A DNA stretch of 64,000 bases from Nemania diffusa (taxonomy: Eukaryota; Ascomycota; Sordariomycetes; Xylariales; Xylariaceae), in assembly GCA_038501195.1 (NCBI GenBank), contig JBBPUQ010000008.1, positions 1,932,501-1,996,500 of the forward strand, read 5' to 3'. Below the pieces are notes generated by a model. That model made no database searches, had not been told where the DNA came from, and was given only the letters and a program-made list of their open reading frames with translations. This document shows positions 1 through 11,985 of the stretch, one piece after another. The position numbers and the translations under genes are program-made. Position 1 is the stretch's first letter. Each line of letters opens with the position of its first letter.

Positions 1-44
1 AATTAAATTAAATTAAATTAAATTAAATTAAATTAAATTAATTT
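1..44. repeat. (AATTA)n microsatellite
   Basis: About eight to nine perfect copies of a 5-bp unit at the left window edge. The true length is unknown because the window starts inside it. Confidence 0.8.
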
Positions 45-419
45 TAATTTAAAATATAAAAACTTATTTATAAATTAAACTTTTTAAAAAATTTATAATT
101 ATATTTATAATATAATTTATAATTTATTTTAATTTATTTATATATATTATAAATTTTAATATATTTAAAGTTTTTTTATATAATATATTAATAATATTAT
201 TTATTTATAATATAATTTAATATATATATAATAAAATATTATTAATTAAAATATTATATAAATTATAATTTTTTTATAATGTTTTAATTAATTATATTTT
301 ATTATATAAAATATTTATTATAAAATTTATATTAATATTTTATTTAAAATAAATAAATAAATTTTAATATATTTTAAATATAATAAATAATAATAATTAA
401 TTTTAATTATTTAATATAA

Positions 420-3300
420 TATTTAAATATAATTATATTTATTTTAATATAATATTTTTTATATAATATTAAAATAAATATATAATTAATTTATATTTTA
501 TAATATAAATATAAATAAAATTTAATTATTATTAAAGTTTTAAATTTTGTTAATAAATTATATAAATTTATTTTTATTTATATAAAATATTATTTTATTA
601 TTTAAATTATATTAAATTTTTAAAAAATTTTTAATATTATAATATAAATAAAAAAATAAATAATTATTTTAAATTTTATTATTAATAAATATATATATTT
701 ATATTTAATATATTTATATAAAATAAAAAAATATTTTTATATTTTATTATAATTTTATTATATATATTTTATAATAAAGTTTTAATTTTAAAACTTTATA
801 TATTATAAAATAATAACTTTTATAATTAATTAAATTTAATTTAAAATAAAAATTAAAAATAAAACTATATTTTATATATTATAATTTATTATTATATATT
901 TAATAAATTATTTAATATATTTATAAATTTTTTAATATTAAAAATTAATTTATTAAATAAAAATTTATATATTAATAATTTAAAACTTTTTAAAAATAAT
1001 TAAAAAAAATTTTAAATAAAACTATAATAAATTTAATATTAAAATATATTAAATATATTTAATAAAATTTAAAATTAATATTTTTAATTTATATTTAATT
1101 TTTTAATATATTAATATTTATTAATAACAATTTATTAAACTAATAAAAAAAATAATTATTAATTTAAACATTTAATATAATATTTAATATAATATTTAAA
1201 AAATTATTATAAATTATATTATTAGTTATATTAATTTAAATAATATATTTAATATATTAATAAAATTTAACTATTATTAATTAAAATTAAATTAATTTAA
1301 ATTATATTTTTATATATAAATATATATTATTATTTAAATTTTTTAAATTATTATAATAAATTTAATTAAAAATATTAATATATTTATTAAAAATAATATA
1401 AAATATAATAATTTTAATAATTTTTATTTAATTAATTATTATTATATAAAATTTTAATTTTTTTATATTAATAAATATATATAAATTTATAAAGTTTATA
1501 ATATTATAAAATTAAATTAATTTTTTAAATTAAATTTATTATTAAATAATTATTTTTTAATTTAATATAATATTAATAATAAATTATTAAAATAAATATA
1601 AGTTTATATTTAATATTATATATTTATAATTATATTTATTTTATTATTATTTTATTAAAAAAATATAATTATTAATAAATTATAATATTTAGTTTTAATT
1701 AAATAATAAAGAAACTATTAAATAAAAAATAATTAAAAGTTTTTTTAATATATATATATTTATATATAAAATAAAATAAAATTTTATTTAATATATAAAA
1801 TTTAAAATTTAAAATAATATATTTTAAATATAATAATAAAAAATAAAGTTATAAAAAAAAAATAATTAAAATATAAAAATAAAAAATAAAAAAAAAATAT
1901 TATTTTATATATTTAATTATATATAATAACAATTATTATAAATTATTTGATTATAAATATATAATATAATTATTTTTTTTTAAATAAATAAAATATTAAT
2001 TATAAATTAATTAATAAAATAATTAAATTATATAATATATTTTATATAATTAAAATATTTTAAAATAGTTTTAAATATAAATAAAATATTATTATAATAA
2101 ATAATTAAAAGTTTATTAGTTATTTTTAATATTAAAAAAAATAAATTATATATATATAAATTAATAAATAAAAATTTTATTAAATATTATTAACTTTTAT
2201 TAAAAAATAAATATTTTAATATAAATTATTTTATATATTATAATTTTTAAAAATAAATAATTATATAATTTCTTTTAAAAAATATAAAATTAAATTAAAT
2301 TAAATTAAATTATATTAAAATAAATTATTTAATATTTAAATTTAAATTAAAAGTTTTAATTTTAATTATATATTTAATTATTATATTAAAATAATTATTA
2401 AATTTTTTATAAACTTTATTTTATATATATATTAAATTAATATAATTTAAATAAAATTATATTATTTAATTTTTAAATATAAAAAAACAATATTATATAA
2501 TATTAATTTTATAATATATTATTATAATTTGAAAAAATTTATAATATTTAAATAAATATAATAATTTAAATTATTTTAAAAAAATATTATAAAAAATTTA
2601 AATATATAAATCTTGTTAAAATTTTATTTATATATATATTTTAAATATAATAATATTTATTAATATTATAAATTTTAATTTAATTAATTATAATAATAAT
2701 TATTTTATTTATATAATTATAAATTTAAATATATTAATTATTATAAATATTAAAATTATTTATATAAATTTATTATTTTTTAATTTTTTAATAAAATTTA
2801 TAAATTTATTTTTAAATATTTTTTAATATTTAATAATAATAATTATATTTATTTAAATATAAAATTAATAATAGTTATTATTAAATTTTATTATAAATAT
2901 TTATATAAATTATTAATTATTACATTTTTAATTTTATTTATATATAATTTTATATATATTATATAAAATATATTAAAAATAATAATAATATTTTATTATT
3001 TTAAATTAATTATTTTTATTTTAAATTTTTAATTATATTTTAATATATAAATTTATAATTTTAAATTTATTTTATTTATATTTTTATATTTATTATAATA
3101 ATTTTAAACTATTTTTAATTAATTAATTAATTTAAATAATCATTTTTTTTATATAAATAATTAAAAAATAAAACATAAAAGTTATTTTTAATTATAATCT
3201 TTTTATATTTTTTTTTAATTTATTTATTTATAATTATATATTATAATTATTAATTAATTTTAAAATAACTTTATATATTTATATATAAATTTAATTTAAA
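420..3300 (-). mobile_element. Partial RIP-degraded copia relic (copy C)
   Basis: Several stretches match, in order and on the same strand, the relic at 19393-25267. About 461-520 matches 22545-22600; about 2340-2460 matches 23590-23680; about 2880-2990 matches 24330-24420; about 3170-3255 matches 24880-24960. The last match ends where the reverse-oriented 5' LTR would begin, and only a degraded trace of LTR follows. There are several indels. It therefore looks like an older, truncated member of the same family as the intact element at 10417-16331, reverse orientation. The left limit is uncertain and may lie outside the window. Confidence 0.6.
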
Positions 3301-4772
3301 TATATATATATATTAATATTATTAATATTAATATAATTTTAAATTATATTAAATATTATATTTATATAATAATTTATTTTATTATAGTTATTAATTTAAA
3401 AATATTATTATATTTAATTATAAAATAAGTTATTGTTAATTTTTTATTATATATATAAAATATATAAATAATAATATTTTATTAATTTTAATAGCTTTTA
3501 TATAAAAATATTTTTATAAAACTTATTTTAATATAATTAAAATATATTATTTAAAATATTATTATATATTAAATTTAAAAATATAATAAAAAAATATTAA
3601 TTAAATAAATTTAAAATAATAATTTAAAAACTTTATATAATAAATATAATTTTATATATAAAAATATAATTAAAAATAAAAATATTTAATAAATTAATTA
3701 TATAAATAAAAATATATAAAAATTAATTAAATAATATAAAAATAATAAAAAAATAATAAATATTAAAATTAAAATTATTATATAAAAATAAAACATTTAA
3801 TAAAAATTTATAAAGTTTATAAATTATTTTAAATTTATATATATATAATTTTATTAATAAATAAAATATTAGAATTATTTAATTTTATTTTATTATTAAT
3901 AAAATTTATTTAAAAAAAGTTTAAAAAAATTAAAGTTTTATAAAAATATTTATTTAATATTTTAATAATTAAAATTTTAATATAAAATAATTAAATATTA
4001 ATAAAATAATAAAATTATTATAATATTAAAATTATTATTAATTTTATTTAAATTTAAAATTTTAATTTATATAAAAAATATAATAATATAAATTTTAAAT
4101 TAAAATAGTTTTATATAAAAAATAAAAATATAAATTAATAAAACTTATATATAAATATATTTATATAATTAATATTAACTATATAGTTAATTTTATTAAT
4201 TTATTAATATTTTATTAAATGTTATATTATTATAAAGAAATTATTTCAAACTATTTAATAGCTAATATTAATTTAATATATTATTTATTAATAAAATTTA
4301 TAAATTATAATATTGTTTTTAAATTTATATAATAACATAATTTATTAATAAAAAATAAAAAAAATAAAAAAGTTTTTATTATATATTATAATAAATAATA
4401 ATATAATCTTTTATTTAATATAATTAATATAATAAATAAAAATTAAATTATATATATAAATAAAAGTTTTATTAAATAATTAAATAAATAAAAAATATAG
4501 AAATTATTAAATTTTATAAAGTTTATAAATTATATATATATATATAAATTATTAATATATAATTTTTTTAATTAAATTTTGTTTTAATATATATATTTAT
4601 AAATTATTTTAAATTTATATATATATATAATTATAAAATAACTTTTATATTAAACTTTTTATTTTTTATATAAAAAATAAATTATACTTTATAGTTATTA
4701 AAAAAAAATAAAAATTATTAATTAAATAAAAAAAATTTAATTATTATTAAATTAAAAACCTTTTATATATAA

Positions 4773-4923
4773 TATTTTTATATTTTTATATTTTTATATT
4801 TTTATATTTTTATATTTTTATATTTTTATATTTTTATATTTTTATATTTTTATATTTTTATATTTTTATATTTTTATATTTTTATATTTTTATATTTTTA
4901 TATTTTTATATTTTTATATTTTA
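4773..4923. repeat. (TATTTTTA)n minisatellite
   Basis: Nearly perfect tandem copies of an 8-bp unit, about 18-19 repeats, inside AT desert 1. The regularity suggests expansion after the region became AT-rich. Confidence 0.85.
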
Positions 4924-6600
4924 TATAATATTATAAAAAATATATATAATTAAAAGTTAAAAATAAATAATTTATTTAAATATATTTTTAATATAATAGT
5001 TATAAATAATAAAAAATTTAAAATATATAAAGCTATATAATATAATAATAATAATAATAATAATAATATATTTATATAAATAATTTATAATAATTTAATT
5101 AAAATAAATTAATTTATTATATTTATAAAAGTTATAATAATAAATTATATAATATAATATATATTAAAATTAAAATATTTATTTTATTTTATTATTAATT
5201 TAAAACTATTAAAAAATAATATTATATAATATTTTTAATATTTCAAAAAATAAACAATATTATTTAAATTTTATTAATTTAATATATAAATAAAATAAAT
5301 TTTATATAATTCTTTATAATTATTTTTATATAATAATTAATTATAATAAATATTAAATTAATTAAATTATAATTTTTCATTTATAAATAAAACAAAATAA
5401 TTTAAAAAAAAAAAATATTTAAAATAATAAAAATTATAATTATTAAATTATAATTTATATAATATATATTAAAATTTAATTATTATAAATAATATTATTT
5501 TATATAATAATTATATTAATATATTTTAATATATTTAAATTTAAATTTGTTTTAATTAATTAAAACTTTATATATATAGTTTTATTGTTTAATTTATAAA
5601 TAAATTATTATTATATAATAAATATTTATTTTATTATTAAATAATATAATATTAAATATTTAAAATAATTATATAATTATAATTTTAAATAAACTTTTTT
5701 TTAAAATTATAATAATTATATAATAAAATTAATAAAAGAAATAATAATAAATATAAAATAAATTATTATATATAATATTTTAAAATAAAAAACTTTATTA
5801 TATAAAAATTATAATAAATTTATATTAAATTATAAAAATAATATAAATTTTTTATATAATAATATATTTTATAATAATTTAAATTTTAAAATTAAAAATA
5901 AAACAATTTAATTTTTAATAAATTTTATATATTTTTATTAAATATTAATATATATATATATATATTTAAAATTAAATATTAGCAATAAATAATTTTTATT
6001 TAAATAATTAATATAATTAAAATATTATTTATTAAAAAAAAAGTTTTATATAAATAAATTAACTTTAATATTTCAAATATAATATTTTTATTAATATTAT
6101 TATTATAAAATATAATTATATAATAAATTAATATAATAATATTTATTTTTTAATATTAATTAATTAAAAGTTATATTTAATATTAAATAAATATATATAT
6201 TATTTTATTATATATTTAAAATTTTATAAATAAAAAATATTATTATAAATAATTATAAAAATTTTAAAAAAATATAACTAAATTAATTAATTAATTAATT
6301 ATTTTCTTTATTTTTAAAGCTTATTTTAAAATTAAAAAATTAAAATTATATAAAATAATATAAAAATTAATATTAATTAAATTATATAAATAAAAAAAAA
6401 GTTTATATTATTATATAAAATATTTATTTTATTTTTTTAAAATAAAATTATAATATTATAAATAATATAATAAATAAAATAATTAAATTTTATTATATAT
6501 AAATTAAATTATATTATTAATAAAAAATTATATTTAATTTATTATATAAAATATAAAATTTTATATATAATATAATTAAATAAAATAATTATTATAATAA

Positions 6601-6935
6601 TTTATATAAGCTATTAATTTTTATATTTAGTTTATTAATTATAAATTAAAATTTATATATTTTATTATAATATAACTTTATAATTTTTATTAATATATAA
6701 AAACTATAATTTTTAAAAAACTTATTTTAAAAGATTTATTTTATAAAATTTCTTTTAAAAATTCTTTAATTAAATTTTATAATTTTAATTATAACTTTAT
6801 TTATAGTTTTATATATTTATATATTTTATATAATATATATATATAATTAAAGTTTTTTTTTATTTTTTTTTATTTTAAATCTTTTAATTAATAAAATTAT
6901 TTAATTAGTTTTTATTTTTTTTATAATTATAATAT
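6601..6935 (+). repeat. Dispersed degenerate repeat, copy 1
   Basis: About 330 bp that align in direct orientation with 17275-17575, sharing long A/T strings and the order of rarer G/C-bearing words, including the T-rich run followed by a TTTTAATTAATAAAATTATT word. The parent element is not recognised. Similarity fades on both sides. Confidence 0.6.
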
Positions 6936-9900
6936 AATTTTAAAGTTAAACTTTATATTTATTAATAAATGTTTAATTTAAATATATAACTTTTATTTAT
7001 TTTATATAATTTATATATTATAAATAAATTATTTTAATTATATATTTAAAATAAAACTATTAATTTAATATATTATTTATATTTTTTAAAAAAAATGTTA
7101 TTATTTAAAATTTTCAAATTAAATTTAAAAATTAATTAAATTTAATTAATTAATTAATTATAACTTTAATTATAATTTTATTTATTATTTAATTATTTAT
7201 AAAATTTATTAATAATAAAAATAAATTTAATAAATTAATTTTATATTAACAATTAAAAATAACAAATTAAAACAATAATAATAATTTTAATTAAAAAAAA
7301 AGTTTATTATTAACTAAAATATAATTATTATATATAAAATTTAAATTAACTTTTATTATTAATAAATAATTATATTATAAAAACAATTTAATTTTATTAT
7401 ATTTTTTAAATATAAATATAAAAGCAATATTTTTTAAAAAAAATTATAAATATTATGTTTTAGTTTTATAATATAATTATATAATTTATATTTAAAAAAC
7501 AATTAATTAAATTTAATAATTAATATATAATTTATTAAAATAAAACTAAAATAAAAGTTATATATTTTAAAAAATTTATTAATAATTAAAATAAATTTAT
7601 TAATAAATTTAAAAAAAAATAAAACTATTTTTTATAATAAAAAAAGTTAAATATATTATTTGTTTTTTTAATTTAAAAAATTTATTTTATAATTAATAAA
7701 AGTTTATTATTAATTTATTATTTAATTATTTAATAATATTTAATAATATAACTAAAATAATTTAAATATTAATTATTATTTATTATAATTTAAATTAAAT
7801 TATAATAATTTAATTATTTTTTATTAAATATTATTATAACTTTTTTAAATAATTAAATATTTATTAATTTATTTTATATTTTAATAGTTTTATTTAAAAC
7901 ATTTAAATATTAATTTCAAAAATAAAAATTTTAAAACTAATATTAATTTATATTTTATATATAAAAAATGTTATAATATAATTATTAATAATTATTAAAA
8001 AAAAAAAATTAAAAAGATTAAACTTTAAATATAAATAATTTTAAAAAAAGTTTTTATTTTAATAATAAATTTAATAAAATTAAAAAAAACATTAAATTTT
8101 TTTAAAATAATAAATATAAAAAATTAACTAATAATTAAAAAATATATATTAAAATATAAATTAATTTAAAAACTTAAATATTAATTTAAAACTAATATTA
8201 TTAATTAATTTTTATAATAAAATAATTAATAAAATAAATTAAATATTAATAATTATTTTAAAAATTTAAAATTATTAATATTAATTATTAAAATAAAACA
8301 TTTTAATAAATTATTAATATAAATAAATTATTTAATTTAATAATATTTTTATTTTTATATAATTGTTTTTTATAATTATTATTTTATTAAAAACTAAAAT
8401 TAAAAAAACAATTAATTTAAAAATTTAATAAATTATAAATTAATATAATAAAATAAAAAAAATTTAAATATAAAATTTAAATTAAAAAAAAAAAAAAATT
8501 TAAATAATATTAAAAAATGTTATAATATAATATATTAATTAATAATTTAATTTAAAATTTTAAAATTTATATTAATAATATAAAAGTTATAATTTAATTA
8601 AAATAAAATTATATAAATAATTTAAATTAAATTTATTAAAAAAAAGTTAATATATTTAATAAATTAATTTTAATTTAATATATTATAAAAATATTTAATA
8701 TTAATTAAATTATTAATATTAATATTTTCTATAAAAAATAATAAAAAACTTTTAATAATAAATTAATATTATTTTTATTTAATAAAAATTTAAAATATAT
8801 TAAATTTATAAAATAGTTAATATTTAAAAAATTAATTTATTTAAATTTTTTTTTTTTTAATTTAATTAATTAAAATATTATTGTTTTAATTTAGTTATAA
8901 TATAGTTTTAAAATTTAATAATAAATTTAAAAATAATAGCTTTTTATAATATTATATATTAATTTAATATATTTTTTTAAAATAAAAAATAAAAAAACTA
9001 TTAAAATTAAAATTTATTAAATTAAATATAAATTTAAATATAATATTTATTTTATTAATATTTAAATTTTATATTAATTTTTAATAATAAAATTAATAGT
9101 TAAAAAATTAAATTATTTAACTTTTTAATTTAAAAAATATATTTAAAATTTAATATTATTAATAATTAAATTTTATTTTTAAATTATAATTTAAATTAAA
9201 CTTAAAATTTTAAATTAAATAATATTATTATTTAATTTAAAAATAAAACTTATATAATAATAAAATTTTATTAATATATATATTAATAATATTTTAATTT
9301 ATGTTAAAATTATTATTATAAATTATTTAAATATAATTTTAAAAATTAACTAAAATATTAAAATAAATTTAAAAAAATTAAAACAATTAAAAATTAAAAA
9401 TTTTAAAATTTTAAAATTTTAAAAAAAAAATTTTTTATTATATTAATAATATTTTTAAATTATTTATATAATTATTTAAAAAAAATTATAAATAAATATT
9501 AAATTTAAAATAATATAAAACTTTTAAAATAATAAAAAAACTAATTATATTAATTTTAATATATATTAAAATAAATATTTTATATAATATAATTAAAAGA
9601 AATTATTTAATAAAATTAAAAAAAAAAAAAACAAATTATTAATTATTTTTTAAAAATTATAACTTTATATAAATAAATTTATTTTATATAAAACTAAAAA
9701 ATATTAATATTAATATAATTTTTTAAATATTGTTATTTTAAATTATTAAATATATAGTTTTAAATAATTATTAATTATTAATTATTAATTTATTAATTAA
9801 TTAAAAAAGCTTTTTTAATAAATTAAATTAAATAAATAAACTTTTTAAATAATTTTAACGTTATTTTTTAATATTAATAAAAAAAAACAATTTTATAAAT

Positions 9901-10416
9901 AATATATTTTTTTTAAAAAAAATTAATTTATTAATAATTAAAACTTAAAAATAAAATAAAAAAACTTTTATATTTATTAAATTAAATATAATTAAAAATT
10001 TTATAATTATTTTTTAATTTATTAAAATAAAAATATTAATTATAAAAAATAATAATTTAATTAATTTAATTTTAAAAAAAAAATATAATTTTAAATTTAA
10101 AAAGTTATAATAAATAAAATTATTTTTTTTAAATTATTTTATTATAAAAAATATATAAATTAATATTAATAATTTATTAAAATTAAACTAAATTAATATA
10201 AATATTTAAATAAATTTATTATTAGTTTTTTTTAAAAAAAAAATTATGTTAATATATTAACAATTGTTATAAATATAAATATAATAAAAAAATAAAAAAA
10301 AAAATTCAAAATTATTATATTTAATATTTATATTATAAAATATTTAAAAATATATAATAATAAATAACAAAAATATATTTTTAAATTAATATAAATATAA
10401 TTATATATAATTAATT

Positions 10417-10724
10417 TGTTGGACCAATGACCTGACAGGACCTGTACGTACGCACTAGGTGCGTACGACCAGGACCTGAACCAGGACCCTTATCAGGTAA
10501 CCGAATAGATAAGGAATACAGGGACCCACTGGGATCCACAGGACCCACAGGTCCCACGCACACACACATGTAAATAACCTGCGTACGACCCTTCTGGTCG
10601 TACTTCCCTTTGTAGAATACACACACGAATCAATACAGAACCTTAGGACCTGGAAACAGACCCCAAACCCCACGGATTACTCCGAATCCTCTTGTGTACG
10701 TACGTACGAAAAGTTCCACCAACA
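10417..10724 (+). repeat. 5' LTR of the intact copia element
   Basis: 308 bp from TGTTGG to CCAACA, identical to the 3' LTR except for one A/G difference. It contains five CGTACG palindromes (two overlapping near its 3' end) and should hold the element promoter, but I see no convincing TATA box. Bases just after it show no clear match to the usual tRNA 3'-end primer sites, so priming may use an internal or half tRNA. Confidence 0.96.
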
Positions 10725-11043
10725 CTGATCAGTGATTGCGGGACGCGATCACAGATTAGCAAAGTGAAGAGGCGGAGACCGGTTATTGTCAAGAATAACC
10801 TCCGTGCTACATCCTTTTTCCTTTCGTACGAGAAGTGGATTACCATTCTCGTCGATTGGCTGAAGACGCGTTGAATTGACCGTCGGACGAACAAGGCCTA
10901 ACTATCGTAGAGTTGAAGTTTCCTCTGCAATAGTCTGGTTGACCCTCGTACGAAGATCAACAAGACTGTGAGCCATTTCACACACCTACCCTTCCGACTA
11001 CCCTACCTACCCTACAACCCCTACCCTCCTACCTTCCACAATC
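10725..11043 (+). other. Element leader between 5' LTR and ORF1
   Basis: 319 bp of non-coding leader expected to carry the minus-strand primer site and packaging signals. The start (CTGATCAGTGATTGC) is self-complementary in part (CTGATCAG). It holds two CGTACG sites and ends in a pyrimidine-rich, C-rich stretch of CCTAC repeats just before the ATG. The corresponding bases in the mutated copy (about 24640-24959, reverse strand) can be matched base for base after C-to-T and G-to-A changes. Confidence 0.8.
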
Positions 11044-11985
11044 ATGTCAACACCGACGACAAGAGCAGCAGCGGCAGCGGCAGCTGCGGCAGCTGAACAA
11101 GCTCAAAACGACAATCCGGCAGCTTCGTACGATGAAGATGACTTTACGTACGAAGATATGGCCGAAGGCAGCAGCATCCAAATGAAAATTTGGAAGAAAG
11201 AGACAGATCCGAAGTATTGGGATACGACCATTGACCCTAATACCCCTTCGGAACCTATAAAATTGACAACATACTTCGCACGATGCCTACACGACTACAT
11301 ACGACTGAAAGTCGAAGGCGAACAGCTCGTACGAACATTTGCAATGGACTTTGACGGATGGACAAGATCTATGTTCGTAAATGTCAGTCGTACGTTCAAA
11401 CAAGAATTTGGCATTATGGTCGGACGTAACTTAGGTACCCGACTGCGCGGTACAACATACGATGACAAGTTTATCTACATTCTCAAGAAATATAGAGACG
11501 ACGATGATGACGAGTCGGACGATGATATGTCCGTACGAACGGCACCAGCTCCGGCATCTACACCGGCGAGCATATTAGAACCTCCCGTCGTACGAACGGA
11601 TCTTTTGGCACCACAACCGGCTGCACCAAGACCAGCGACACCAGCACGCCATGCGGTGCCTGGTACAAATGATCAAGTACCCAGTCCCTTCGTACGAACA
11701 GGAACCCAAGAACCTGTACCTACCCCGGGATTCCCACTGCGCATCCTGCGCCCCTACCCACGTACGAAGATCGGTCGTACGAACTTCCCCCTACCCGGAT
11801 TATTTACAATAGTCCGATTGAAACAGCCCAATTCACTGCGTTTACCAAGGTATGGCGATCCGACTGGAACTACAGCGGTAAGCCGTACGACATATTGTAC
11901 GACAAGGCTCGAATCTTTATTTCGACGTGCCGTCGACTCGGAATTACTGAAGGACAGTACTACGCAGTATTTCCTTCCGTACTAA
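11044..11985 (+). CDS. Copia ORF1: N-terminal gag-like protein
   Basis: The open frame encodes 313 residues from an ATG that follows the leader directly. It starts with a poly-alanine tract (about residues 8-17) and an acidic stretch. A middle region (about 45-160) could be a structural capsid-type domain, although I recognise no named family, and a proline/alanine-rich segment follows (about 165-245). The last residues overlap the second open frame, which is open from 11673 to 16037. The change from ORF1 to ORF2 requires a shift of -1 (or +2), or an unseen splice, somewhere in about 11673-11985. The gag-like sequence conserved in fungal copia elements appears in the ORF2 frame from about 11760 onward. 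That suggests the shift happens near the end of the proline-rich segment and that the last ORF1 residues are not functional. I see no canonical slippery heptamer. A simple indel in this copy is the alternative. Confidence 0.8.
   Translation: MSTPTTRAAAAAAAAAAEQAQNDNPAASYDEDDFTYEDMAEGSSIQMKIWKKETDPKYWDTTIDPNTPSEPIKLTTYFARCLHDYIRLKVEGEQLVRTFAMDFDGWTRSMFVNVSRTFKQEFGIMVGRNLGTRLRGTTYDDKFIYILKKYRDDDDDESDDDMSVRTAPAPASTPASILEPPVVRTDLLAPQPAAPRPATPARHAVPGTNDQVPSPFVRTGTQEPVPTPGFPLRILRPYPRTKIGRTNFPLPGLFTIVRLKQPNSLRLPRYGDPTGTTAVSRTTYCTTRLESLFRRAVDSELLKDSTTQYFLPY

Larger units (their letters stand above)
1..10416. other. AT-rich desert 1 (RIP-type), no genes
   Basis: Almost pure A/T: I count 4 G/C in bases 1-420. 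No usable open reading frame exists on either strand. The few surviving G/C sit mostly in AAGT/ACTT, AACA or TGTT contexts, and CpG is nearly absent (one at about 9859). This is the composition expected after heavy C-to-T and G-to-A mutation of repeats. The left third aligns with a mutated copia element (see 420-3300). The rest, about 3300-10416, is probably further mutated repeats, but I could not name a parent element. It ends abruptly at the 5-bp target duplication of the intact retrotransposon. Confidence 0.85.
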
